A stretch of DNA of 64,000 nt from Neoceratodus forsteri (lineage: Eukaryota > Chordata > Ceratodontiformes > Ceratodontidae): NCBI GenBank assembly GCA_016271365.2, contig CM057454.1:701607501-701671500 (forward strand), written 5' to 3'. The stretch's first letter is position 1. The number at the start of each line of letters is the position of its first letter. Below, in pieces: positions 11,976 to 22,854 of this stretch. Position numbers and translations under genes: made by a program. The notes beneath the pieces are model-generated. The model was not told the DNA's origin and ran no database searches. It worked only from the letters and a program-made list of their open reading frames with translations.

Positions 11976-11985
11976 TGACGCTGTT
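11726..11985 (-). mobile_element. tRNA-headed SINE, possibly of the Deu/V-SINE type
   Basis: On the minus strand the head reads gtggctcagtaggtagcac (A-box like) and ggttcagttccc (B-box like). The body includes ttaaagatcccatggcac, a motif I associate with conserved vertebrate tRNA-SINEs with a shared central domain. The family assignment is from memory of that motif. It abuts the Tx1 3' end, so it may have inserted in or next to it. Confidence 0.65.
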
Positions 11986-12704
11986 GAGGTTGTACATCCA
12001 TATAACTGAACACCAGGAGAATCCTCTTGGTGAGGGTTTCATGATCGACTGAGAGATATAAGCAAGACTTAATTTATATATTTATTTTCTAATTTTTGGC
12101 CAGGAAAGTCACACTAAGCTTAAGTAGCTTTTTTCCAGGTGCATTCTAGCAGGGTGGGTTAAACAGAATTGCTTTATTGACAGTGAGAATGTTGACGACA
12201 ATGGTGAAACTCCCCTACTCTAATGTTTTAAACATGTTTAAACATGACAAGTCAGGTGTTTTTTTTTTTTTTTTGCACATAGTTCCTTCAGTTTTAATAT
12301 ATGCCCTCTTTTTACAGGAAACATCTCAAGGGGTCTGGTGCTTTTCCAGGATGCATGTGGCTCTCTCTTGCAGGCCTGGGATCCAGGCACTTTGTAGAGG
12401 GTGAAGGGGCCCTAGATGCCAGCTGTACAGTATATACAACATGTTCTTCAAAAAACAGATACATAGCAATTGACCCCTGAGGCAGTGAGTTACAACACGG
12501 GAAGGCAATTGTATTTCCATGTTTTACTAGGCCATTTTTTTATCTACCCTGTTTTTGACCCTGTCCATGATATCCCCATTACAGTAATTATTAAACAATT
12601 GACCGAGCAGAGAATAGCCAAGAAAATGTGGGATGTACTGTGGATATGCACTCATGGGAGGTAGAATGTCAAGGATATTGCAAATCATAAAAGCATGGGG
12701 ACAA
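11986..12704. other. No gene seen; SINE-tail-like stretch at 12070-12180
   Basis: At 12070-12180 the text (tatttatttt ... gtcacactaagcttaagtagct) resembles the end of the SINE at 59255, in the same orientation. A T-run lies at about 12260-12275. The remainder to 12704 has no recognised gene or repeat. Confidence 0.4.
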
Positions 12705-13920
12705 ATAGAAACATAGAAACATAGAAATTGATGGCAGATAAGAATCTCTTGCCCCACCTAGTCTGCCCATTTTCCCTACTTACCGAAATACTGCAGACCC
12801 TACTTAATCTCCAGTTTAGCCCTCCTTTCCTTGACCACTAAGGTTCCCTTATACCTATCCCATGTATTCTTGAATCCCTTTATAGTTTTGGCCCCCACCA
12901 CCTCCACTAGGAGGCTGTTCCAGGCATCCACTACTCTTTCTGTGAAGAAGTACTTCTTCACGTTTCCCCTGACTTTATCCCACTGCAGCTTCATAGCATT
13001 CCCCTTGTTCCTGAGCACCTTTTTTTCTGAGAAATGCCTCCCTCTTGTACCTTATGTATACCCATGAGGTTTCGGAACGTTTCTATTCCTCCTTTCTTCA
13101 AGGGGTTACATATTGAGGTCCTTTAGTCTCTCCTCATGGAGTCTCCGGTGCAGACCTTGCACTATTTTAAGTTGCCCTCCTTTAGACTGCCTCTACTCTG
13201 TCTGTGTCCTTCTTGAGTGATCTCCAGAACTGGACACAGTACTCTAGATGAGGTCTCACCAATGATTTTTACAGCGGTATAACCACCTCCCCCATTCTGC
13301 TGGTAATACCCCTCCCTCTTCACCCTAGCATTCCAGTGGCTCTCCCCACTGCCTTGTCACACTGTTTGGCAACCTTTAGGTCATCAGATGTGGTTATCTC
13401 TACATATATTTCCTGTTTGGTGGTCGTCAGTACCATTGCCCCCATGTTTTACTCCTCCCTTGAGTTTCTGTATACCAAGTGAATGATTTTGCACTTCTCC
13501 TCATTGAAACTTAGTTGTCACACTCTTGACCACTCTTCAAGGTTTCTTAGATCCTGATTAATTTTTTCCACCCCACTGAAGTGTCTGCCCTATTGCAGAA
13601 TTTAGTGTCATCCACAAAAAGGTAAACCTTCCCTTCTAGCTCCTCTGCAATGTTGCTAATAAAGACAATAAAGAGGAACTGTCCCACTACTGATCCTTGC
13701 GGCACACCACTGGTCACCCTTCCTTCCTTAGAGTGAACTCCGTTTACCACCACCATCAGTCACCTATCCCACAAGCAATTCCTTACCCAGTTTACCACTT
13801 TTGGACCCACTCCCAGGCTGCCCAGTTTGTTCATGAGTCTCATGTGTCGAATGGTGTTAAAGGCATGAGTACTAGACCAGCTTGTGTCCAAGAGGTTAAG
13901 CCTATGGAGCATTAATATTT
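12705..13920 (-). mobile_element. CR1 LINE 3' half, minus strand
   Basis: Read on the minus strand, this starts near 13920 in the RT palm. It passes motif B (VTSGVPQGSVVGQFLF near 13720-13670) and motif C as VYLFVDDTKFCNRAD. It ends with the CR1 C-terminal block at 13018-12800 (KKYFFTERVVDAWNSL). The 3' UTR finishes in repeated tttctatg units (seen on the plus strand as gaaacatagaaacatag at 12713-12729), typical of CR1 3' ends. It is broken by several frameshifts and truncated at its 5' end. Confidence 0.9.
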
Positions 13921-14489
13921 TTCCTGTTCCAATTTTAAACCTTTTTTTACTATCCCTTTAAAATGGTCTATGCCTATATTTCATAGCATACTGTATGCTA
14001 TGTTAATATTAAGAAATATAGTTGCCTGTTGGGGAACATGGCACCGTGGTACACTTTTAGTGTTATTTGCTAGTATTAAATGGTAGTTGTAACATGCACA
14101 ATGTAAATTTCCTTATACAAGCAGTGATTGATAATACCGGGTCTGAAATGCAAAGCATTAGAACACATGAATATGAATTGTTTTCTCTAGCATTGTCCAA
14201 ACTCTGTGGAAAGATTTCACTTGGTTGGACAGAGGATCAGGGACCTGAGGTTCTAAGTGGATTGCTATGAAAGCAATACACAAACTTCACGATTTTTTCC
14301 TTTTTTTGTTTTGATTGGGATACTTATATTTAAATATTATTGCATTTTTTATTATAGGTGTGTGATAAAGTTTGACTGCCTAAATATGTATTGTTAGACT
14401 TTTTTGATTTTTGTACATAGTTGATTTATTTTTGTACCTGCCTTTATTTGTGGATATTTTTCTAATAAAAAAATGCCACTACTAATACC
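13921..14489. other. AT-rich stretch; possible 3' UTR of another Tx1-type copy
   Basis: No ORF is supported. The T-rich text at about 14280-14475 ending in aataaaaaa resembles in character the 3' UTR of the Tx1-type LINE at 11583-11722. It could be the tail of another truncated copy lying just before the second Tx1-type LINE. This is inference only. Confidence 0.3.
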
Positions 14490-14499
14490 AATCCAATCT

Positions 14500-15600
14500 T
14501 TGCACAAAATATGGTAGAAACACGTACAGAGTTACAAACTAATGAAACTATTGAGCCCATAGTACCCCCTTCTCTGGACTCTTCTGGTGCTGGGCCATCT
14601 GGCCAAAATAATGTGGGCTATGTTACAGAAATGAAACCTCTATGTCCAGAGCATAGGGATTGTACAAAAAGAAAGACTTAACCTTGGTACAGCATAAACC
14701 CACACATCATACTTTCAAGTTTACAGACTTGTTTACTAAGAAAGGAAAACCTCCTCCAAGAAAGAATGTGGTGAGGTTTCTATATATGGGTGGATTGGAA
14801 ACACCTACTGATCAGGTTTATGTGGCCAGAATATTGTGGAAAATTCACTTACAATTTTTGTATCAGAAAGAAATGCGTTACTACAAACAGGCAACTCTGA
14901 TTTTGATGTGAGTTTCAAAACGTTAAGGGTCTTGAAAGGTGTTGGGCTCAACATAATCATTAAGAGAAACTCCCTTGTTTTTATCCTTGTTGGCTATACC
15001 TTTGATGCATCCTACCATAAGAACAGTTACCATATTGTTTAGAAATGATGGTTTGAGTATTACAGATATTTTGTTTTAGTCACAAAAATGCTGCAAAGTC
15101 ATGGATAAACCAGTGCTAATCATTGACTCTGAACTCTGAATTTGGGCAGGGGGTGGAAAGTATGGGTTAAATGGTTTCTGTCTAATGCTGGTGTTCTTCA
15201 TTTACCCAGTAGTTTTTTCCTAGGCCATGACAGAGGTACCCTGTTTTATTGGGGCAACCCAAGTTGTACCATAAATGTGATTCTTGGACCCATTTAAGCA
15301 ATGCTTGTGGCAACTCCAAGTGTAGTCATTGTTTAGATTATGGACACACTGTAAAAAATTGTATTAACACTTTTAGGTGCAACTAGTGTGAAGAACAAAG
15401 CCACTCATATGTCAGATTCTGGTGGGCTTCTTTTAACTCTGAAGATGGTTTGCCTCCGGAGAGCCTGGTTTCCCAGGCCCAACAAAAAGGAACTGACCGG
15501 GCATCAGTTAAAAGATTTGAAATCCCACTGGGAAGCATTTTGCTGGTATATCAGGATCCCCTTCCCGCACCATGACCCCCCCAGCTGACAGAATCACTAA
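14500..15600 (+). pseudogene. Tx1-type ORF1 remnant
   Basis: The region homologous to the ORF1 of the first Tx1 copy is recognisable mainly by its zinc knuckles. At about 15262-15420 the translation gives YHKCDSWTHLSNACG, CSHCLDYGHTVKNC and a degraded third knuckle (CN*CEEQSHSY, with a stop and a lost final cysteine). The upstream part at 14660-14911 is open for 83 codons and is basic, corresponding to the segment before the knuckles. Many stops and frameshifts are present, so this copy is clearly older than the first. Confidence 0.7.
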
Positions 15601-16059
15601 AACTTAGCGATGACTCTGTTGGGATCAGATGAGGAACTTGCTACAGTAGACATTCTGGTTTGATCCACTACTCCTGTCCCCCAGAATACTGTAAATGATA
15701 TGCTGTAGTATCTGAATCTTCCATGGATCTCACTGATAGTATACCTGTTGAAATTGAAGTACAGCCCTCTCCTACTGAAATGCCTCCCTCTAACCCCTTA
15801 TAGAGGGAGAGCTGTAGTAGGTAAATTAAGGAAACAGAATTAGAAATAAACAGTTGAAAGGCAAAGGGCGTAAGATTTCAAAAGCCATAATAAAAATAGG
15901 CACACCTCCCATTCACAGTAGGAACAGATATGGTGCCCTTGTCAGTAGAAAACAACAGGCTGGTACAGAAGGGGAGGATGGGGACTCAGAGACCTCCTCA
16001 GGGATCAAAAAGGATAAGGGTGGAAAACACATCCTCAGGAGTTAAGATGCTGGGTATGT

Positions 16060-17320
16060 TTTGGCCTTCTGATCTGCTTTGTGATATTTATTTCTCCAAG
16101 TCTTGGATTACATCAGTAAACATAAATAGCATAAAGAGTTTTAAGAAGTGTGCCACCACATATGGGCCCTACAAGCTTGTATGAGTGGAATTAATGTATT
16201 TTACTCCAAGATACTCATTTAAAAACACTTTTGAAGTTGCCCAAGCCTACTAGCAATAGAGCAATGGAATACCGTTTGGTCCACTGGTATAGACCAATGC
16301 GATGATGTTGGGGGATTTTAATAAATGACCTTGGGAGTAATGTGTCAAGGTTAATTGATGTACAACCTGGAAGGGCCCTAATGCTTAATATAACTTACTT
16401 GGAGAATCATCTCAGGATTATTAATACATATGCCCCACAAACAAAAGCATTGAGATCTGACCTTTTTCGGCTGATACAACCATACATTCACACTTCTAGA
16501 ACAGTAATATGGTGACAGGATTTCAATTGCAGACTGATACACTCACACAGAGGCTTGAGGAGCAGAAGTATGTTCTGCAACTCCAAAACCCTAAATATAG
16601 TTAATGGGGCTTACTTATTCCTACAGGTGAATCCATGTCATTGGGGAAAACATATATTTTAGGAGCCCCTTATCTACAAGAACAAATTTCACTTTTGGTT
16701 CAAAGAATATCAAAATTATGTCAGCAAACACATAGAATATAGAACTTTCTGACCATGAGGCAGTTCAGTGTAGCATCTCGTAGAACAACTACCCAGCTCA
16801 TAAAAAAGGGCCACTGGCAACTGAATCCAGCTTCCTCACAGAATAGTAAACTGCAGAAATAATGGATTTTTTGGGGGGAAAGTTAGATGCTTTGTCATCT
16901 GTATGTACAACAATACAGTCCTATGATGAGAGGATACTAAAACAGATTTGGTTTGTCTTTTTCAGAAATTATCGGGATTCAGTTACCTGTGAGTACCTGA
17001 CATATTTAGGTTTGGGAGCCCAATTGCAAATAATTGATTTCTAGAGCAGACTGAATGCAGAAACTATAGCCAGCAGATTTCTGTATGTAAATATCAGTAC
17101 AACAGTGCTCAGACACTTCAACAAGAGAAGAAATATGGCACTCAAAACAAAAAAAACTGTCTTTTGACCCTTTTAAAGATTGTAAGGATAGGGTTATGCA
17201 TAGGTCTTTAAATTCTTTGGTAAATTCAGAAGGGGCAATGTTATCTTCCCCTAAGGATTTGGTGCAAACAGTCACAGAATATGCCAAAACCACATTTGGC
17301 ACTCCTTCAGTAATACTTCC
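16060..17320 (+). pseudogene. Tx1-type ORF2 endonuclease remnant
   Basis: Heavily decayed endonuclease domain. The translation near 16100 gives 'VNINSIKSFKK', the usual N-terminal block. Near 16320 there is a degraded 'DFNK' and near 16425-16450 'YICPTNKSIEI', which aligns with IYAPQTKADR of the first copy. 'GFQLQTDTLTQR' follows near 16520 where the first copy has GGDFNCGLTAR. Frames change repeatedly. The block ends where a CR1 begins at about 17325, next to a duplicated 'ttcagtaatacttcc'. Confidence 0.65.
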
Positions 17321-17324
17321 TTCA

Positions 17325-19085
17325 GTAATACTTCCTGAAGTATTCCCCAGAGAAAATTGAAATCCTCAACAAATACTTCTGCTTGGTGTTTACCAAAGAG
17401 GACCAAAGAGATGGCCCAGCCCTGAAAAAACACAACACCCCAGGACCAGAGGTAGACAAGAGTCCCTTTACAGAAGCCGAAGTATGGGAGAAGCTAAATA
17501 AACTAAAAGCAGACAAAGCCATGGGACCAAAAGAGATGCACCCCAGAATCCTTAATAAACTGGGGGCAGAATTAGCAGCCCCTCTGGTACTTCTATTCAC
17601 AAAATCCTTGAATAACGGTGTGGTACCCGAAGACTGCAAAAAGGCAATAGTAGTTCCACTTCACAAATCAGGCAGTTGTGAAGAGGCTAGTAATTACAGA
17701 CCAGTGAGCCTCATGTCTATAGTAGGGAAAGTAATGGAAACACTACTGAAACAGAGGATCATAGCATTCCTCAAAACCAGTGGCCAACATGATCCTAAAC
17801 TGCATGGATTCACAGCAGGTAGGTCATGCCAGACAAATCTGCTCGAGTTTTTTGACTACGCTACAAAAATAATGGACAGTGGGGCAGTAGATGTGGTCTC
17901 CCTAGACTTTAGTAAGGCCTTCGACTCAGTTTCAGACAGAAGGCTGGTAAAGAAGCTTGACCACATAGGAGCTGGTCCAGAAGTAGTCAGATGGGTATAA
18001 ACTGGTTACAAGGCAGAACCCAGAGAGTACAGTTCAATGGAACACAATTGACAGAAGGCAGGGTGAACAGCGGGGTGCCCCAGGGCTCAGTGCTGGGACC
18101 TCTGCTCTTCAATGTTTTTATAGCAGACATTGTTGATGGACTGGAAGGGAAGGTGTGTTTGTTTATAGATGACACCAAGATATGTAACAGGGTGGACACC
18201 TCAGAAGGAGTGAGCAAGACGGAAGTTGACCTCAAGAAACTAGAAGAATTGTCTGGAGTGTGGCAGCTGAGATTTAATGCTAAAAAGTGCAAGTCATGCA
18301 CATAGGAAAGAAAAATCCAAGAAAGGAATATTACCTAGGAGGCAAAAGACTGGCGGCCTTAAACTAGGAACGAGATCTTGGAATCATAATCTCAGATGAC
18401 TTGAAGGTTAGTAAGCAGTTTGAGAAGGCAACATTGAAGGCCAACAGAATGCTGGGCTGCATTGGGAGGGGAATCGTGAGCAGGAGGAAAGAGGTGGTAC
18501 TACCACTGTACAGATCGCTGGTCAGGCCTCACCTGGAATACGGAGTCCAGTTCTGGAGACCTCACCTCGGGAAGGACATTGACTGGGTGGAAACAGTACA
18601 GAGAAAGGCGATAAAAATGATTCAGGGTCTGCAGTATATGTCCTATGAGGAAAGACTCAGGGAACTGAATATGTACTCCCTGGAGCAGAGTAGAGAGAGA
18701 GAGGGAACATGACTGAAACATTCCAGTACATAAAAGGCATTAACAAGGTACAGGCACAAGAACATTTTCACCTCAAGAAGAGCTCCAGGACCAGGGGACA
18801 TGACCTCAGGCTGCAAGGAGGGAGGTTCTCTACCAACACCAGGAAGTTTTTCTTCACAGAAAGAGTGGTGGACACTTGGAACAGCCTGGCCCAAGAGGTG
18901 GAGGGGGTCAACACTGTTGGGGGATTGAAGAATGCATGGGATAGACACAAGGGAGCCCTGACTACAAATGGCAACTAGAGTGTCAAAATAGGTCTAAAAC
19001 AAATGGGCAGACTAGATGGACCTAGCAGGCTCCTTCTGCCTTCTGCCTTCTGCCTTCAGCTTCTATGTTTGTATGTTTCTAAGAG
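17325..19085 (+). mobile_element. CR1 LINE inserted in the Tx1-type LINE
   Basis: A 5'-truncated CR1 runs from the pre-RT linker to a 3' end with ttctatgtttgtatgtttct. It interrupts the second Tx1-type LINE, whose RT resumes just after it ('GLDGLVPEFY' near 19207). The 3' UTR has three ctgccttctgccttctg-like short repeats at about 19036-19058. Confidence 0.9.
17383..18978 (+). pseudogene. CR1 ORF2 RT to C-terminus, frameshifted
   Basis: The RT entry block 'ADKAMGPKEMHPRIL' is followed by NYRPVSLMSIVGKVME, FTAGRSCQTNLLEFF, motif A as VSLDFSKAFDSVSDRRLV, motif B SGVPQGSVLGPLLF, motif C as CLFIDDTKICNR (one change from the FADD of other copies), and a C-terminal block FFTERVVDTWNSL. Four frames are used in turn (17383-18000, 17991-18305, 18401-18712, 18709-18978), so at least three indels have accumulated. 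The endonuclease is missing through 5' truncation. It is non-functional. Confidence 0.9.
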
Positions 19086-20260
19086 TTGATTTTTCTTAAT
19101 GGCAGCTGCCTTCTTTGTTGGACAGTGATAAAACTTGCTTAATAACACAGCTGTCACAGGAGGAGGTTCAGCTGACTTTTACATTTTTGTCCAATAGGCT
19201 CTAGGACTGGATGGTCTGGTTCCTGAATTTTATATGACTTTTGACAGTCAGGCAGTACCTGCATGTACCATTTTTTTTAATTACAGTATATACTGGATCA
19301 ACATGATTTTCCATAATCCATGATTCAAGCTATTCTGATGCATATCTATAAATCTATATAAAGCTATAAAAAAAGGAGGAAAGGACAGTGTGGAATACTG
19401 GAGATCCCTTAGTTTGCTTAATACTGATTTCACAATTCTAGTGAAACATTTGGGAACTAGATTATCTGGGGTTGCAGAACATCTCATAAGACTTCAGTAG
19501 ACATGCTCAGTCTATACCATCATGTAGGGTACAAGATAATTTGCTTATCCTTAGAGAAGTATTTGAGAAGAGAGAGTCTGGGGTTTTGAATGGATATGTC
19601 CTTAACTTAGACAGCAAAAAGGCCTTTGATAGGCTAGTACTGTACATGCTTACATTTTTTGTATACTTTTAACTTATGATAGTCCAGCACAGTTTGCTCA
19701 ACAGATCCTACCTGTACTGTTTTATGAGAAGGCAGTGGTCTTACCAAATGTGAATGGCTGGTTTGGTGACAGTGTACCTATTTCACAGGGGGGGCCATCA
19801 AGTATGCCCTCTAAACCCCCTGCTTTATGGCTTTTGCCTTGACCCCCTGTTATGACCTTTTGCCTTGGATCCTGTAGTTAAGGGCAAATCCATACACCAC
19901 AAGTCTCCATCAATATGTGATTTGGCCTACATTGATGAAGTGGTTTTGTTTTTGAAAGATGAACATTCAGGGAAAGCAGTTTCAAATTTCCTCAGAGGTA
20001 TTCAAGGGTCACTGGTTCCAAAATAAGTTTTAAAAAAAAGTGTTGGGACTCTCCTAGAACCACCTTCCATTGGGACAGCTATTCACCTGGCTTTGGTACC
20101 TGTCATTATGGAAGATATTAAAACATTAGGTATCACTTTTGGTTGTGTAGGTCTAGTGAGGAAAAACTGGGAAATCTGCTTACATAAAACAGAAATAAAG
20201 ATGAATGTTTGGAAAGGAAAACATCTAGAAATTAAAACATGTCCTTTTCATTAAAACATT
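19085..20260 (+). pseudogene. Tx1-type ORF2 RT remnant
   Basis: The RT of the second Tx1-type LINE resumes after the CR1. Recognisable blocks are 'GLDGLVPEFY' near 19207, 'VLNLDSKKAFDR' (motif A) near 19600, a degraded motif B near 19790 (ISQGGPSSMPSKPPAL-like) and 'AYIDEVVLFLKDE' (motif C region with D-D changed to D-E) near 19930, then 'TLGITFGCVG' near 20130. There are many stops and frame changes. The element is interrupted at 20261 and continues at 25285. Confidence 0.75.
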
Positions 20261-20336
20261 CCCTTACAGAAATAATTATATGAAATGTTTTCATGCTGTG
20301 CACATAAAACTGCCCATGTCATGTGCGTTCTGCAAA

Positions 20337-20475
20337 CATGATTTAAATGTAAAATTGGAACTGATTGTATGCTTGTGGCATGCATGCAACAAGCAAGTGT
20401 GGAAAGCATGATTTTTACATTAAATTGGAACAGACTGTATGCATGCAAAAAGCAAGTGGTCACCAATAACTGCAC
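20337..20475 (+). repeat. Left subterminal 70-bp repeats
   Basis: The block beginning catgattt at 20337 recurs at 20407, with shared aaattggaac and gcaagtg stretches: two imperfect units of 70 bp. It lies just inside the left inverted terminus. Confidence 0.6.
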
Positions 20476-20481
20476 ACATAA

Positions 20482-20601
20482 AAGTTAAGTGACTTGCTCA
20501 AGATCACACAGTATACAAGTGGAGGTTGATGAGATTTAAACCCAGGTTTTCAGGTCTCCTAGTTTGCAGTTCAGCGCCTTTAACCACTAAGCTATACTGC
20601 C
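20482..20601 (-). mobile_element. tRNA-headed SINE with CORE-like body
   Basis: The minus strand begins ggcagtatagcttagtggtt (A-box like), has ggtttaaatctc (degraded B-box), then ctgtgtgatcttgagcaagt, which resembles the conserved core of MIR-type SINEs. The head matches the SINE at 59255-59455, so both belong to one family. Its tail is missing. Confidence 0.7.
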
Positions 20602-20619
20602 TGCATACATATGGCTCAC

Positions 20620-21071
20620 TTGTACTTCAGTACATATCTGCAAACATCTGCATGTATGCATCATGCATATAGCCACTGATATACTTTTTAGTTTTCTTGT
20701 CTCCCCTCATCTCAGTTGCACAGCTGAACTGTAGCACACACATACCAATGGAAAAACATGTGTTTCTTCCAACCCCCCATTACACACTCTTACCCACAAA
20801 ACCACTTAATTTCTTTTGTCTGGCCTGTACTCTTACTATTTTCTCTCCATAGATTTGAATGCTTCCACATAAACAGACTTTAAGGGGCAAACAAAATAAC
20901 TCGACACCCACCAACAATATCAGCCCCCCCATGCACACACACTGAAGTGGGTGTGGACACACTGCTACAGACAACCCACCAAGTATAGCTATAAGTACAG
21001 CATCTCTTACCTGAGTACTTGGGAGCCAGAGGTAGGAGTCTTTAAATGATGATGTCCATGGGTCAGAGTGC
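20620..21071. other. No gene seen
   Basis: No supported coding or repeat signal. Open frames here (for example 20780-21094 on the minus strand) match no family I know. Confidence 0.4.
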
Positions 21072-21281
21072 TGGGGCACACCCCCTTGAAACAAATGGAG
21101 TTATTTTTTATTACTGTTTTATACATTATGATGGTGAGTAGGAGAATAATGAAGGCCACTGTTCTACAAACAAGGCCCTTGTTAGTCGAGCGGTAGCATT
21201 CATTAATTTCCAACTCTCCACCAATAATGTATAAAATAGTAATAAAAACAATACCCTCCATTTCAATTGGGCACACCCCTG
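21072..21281. mobile_element. MITE-like foldback
   Basis: The arms of about 84 bp (21072-21155 and 21197-21281) are imperfect inverted copies: 'gggcacaccccc ... ttttatacattat' on the left pairs with 'ataatgtataaaatagtaat ... gggcacacccc' on the right. The 40-bp centre contains a small caaggcccttg hairpin. Noncoding. Confidence 0.6.
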
Positions 21282-22290
21282 CACCCTCCATAGCCATATG
21301 TCATAATGTGCCAGAGCATGGGGATGTGGAGGTCAACTTCACAGGTGAGGAGCATAAGTTTGACTATAGTGGGGCTCCAATAGTCTGTGCATATCATACT
21401 GCTCAAATGTCCCTGAATGCTGGTGATAGCCCTCATTTTACCCCTGAAAACTGCTCTTCTCTCATCCATCCCTCATGGAAAACATGCTGTTCTCATAGAG
21501 AATGTCCCGTAAATTTAGACTTTATGACAGTGCGCCATTTCAGATTTCAGCAGGGGGGAGCTAACAACCAGTGTAGGCCAGGTGCAAGTTTGCCTCTAGT
21601 CGGCAAGCTGTGGAATGTCTGGAATATCTATAAAAGGTAAATGTTATTTGTTGTGATTGAAAGTGATATGCAAATCAGGAAAAAATTGTAATGTTTAAGA
21701 TTCATCTGTCTATAGCCTGGAGCAATTCATCAAGTAGTGACTTAAACCCACCCAGTTACTAACCAATGTTTTTTCCTGACAGAATTTCTGACCCCCCCAA
21801 AAGAAAACAAAATGTTATCCCAATTTCTCTCCCCAACTCAATTCCATTCAATATTCATCTCATATGCATGGTGAAGCCACCCAAAGGCACAGAAACATGA
21901 AAAAAACATCAATATTTCAGTGCTTCCTACTTCCCTAATCCCCCCTGTAAAAAACAATTATTTACCTTTACTTGCCCAGACATCTGGCTGGAACCTGCAG
22001 CCTAGCCCAATGTGCCACCAGCCTAGTTTTCAGTCTGCTCCTCCGTCATCCTTCTGCCAGAAGCTGAATGCTACAACCAACCATCCATCCCAGGTCCCCA
22101 AGGTGGTCTGCAACCAAGTCACCTCACCAACCGAACCCACCCAACCTGTATTGCTTGTTTGTTGCTTGGCTGCAACTGTGGCTGCTGCTACACTTCCCTG
22201 ATCAAGGTCTATAAAGGCTGCCCACACCACTGTCACTGCTGCTGAGGCCTAGCTTGCTGCTGCAGGGGACCTGCACTATTTTTTTTGTGA
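21282..22290. other. No gene recognised
   Basis: The open frame at 21227-21640 starts inside the MITE and shows no known domain. The rest has no supported feature. Confidence 0.35.
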
Positions 22291-22299
22291 GGCGAGCTT

Positions 22300-22560
22300 A
22301 GTAGAGTAAGTAGGTAGCCTAGTCTCACATTAGCTTCTAGCTCACCCCCAGCCCCTTCAGCTGCCAAGGGAGACAGAGACTCACTAAGAGTATTCCAACA
22401 AAAATATGCTGCCACAACACTGCTATTAATAGTTCAGTGCTCATTGACTCCTCCAAGCTGTAGTGTTCAGCCTGTCTTCTCTGTGGCTGGAAAGACAGTG
22501 TTCCACTCATGTGACTCATGTACTCTTGCTTGGCTGGAGCTACTCCACATCACATGTGAT
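22300..22560 (+). pseudogene. Possible hAT transposase C-terminal remnant
   Basis: The plus-strand translation contains VFQQKYAATTLL, then a stretch ending in PVFSVAGKTVF. hAT transposases end in a dimerisation domain with a conserved 'ERVFS.AG' block, which the last piece resembles. No zinc finger, catalytic residues or other conserved blocks are visible, and the segment is short. This is a weak call, but it would fit the idea that the surrounding inverted-end segment carries DNA-transposon debris. Confidence 0.25.
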
Positions 22561-22854
22561 AGCACCACCTCTAATAGGTGGAGATAGTGGACAACACAAT
22601 ACTGACACAGTCGAATCAGGAGGGCACCTGCAGCGTTAGAGCAGCACAGGTCAGGGGGACACTTACTGTTTAAAAGATTAAATACAAGTTTAATGCTATT
22701 ATTGCCACACCATAGGAACAACCTAGGCAGAAATATGGGGGGAGGGCAACTGCCCCCCTCTGCCCTACCTAATTGGCACCTCTGCTTTATGGTAGAAATT
22801 AATTCTCATGGGCTAACATCAGTACAAGTAAATACAATGGTTTTCACTGTGTTC
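22561..22854. other. No gene seen
   Basis: I find no supported feature between the possible hAT remnant and the CR1. Confidence 0.4.

Noticed and set aside
21227..21640. 137-codon open frame as a gene
   Set aside because: It begins inside a MITE arm and has no recognisable domain or supporting context.
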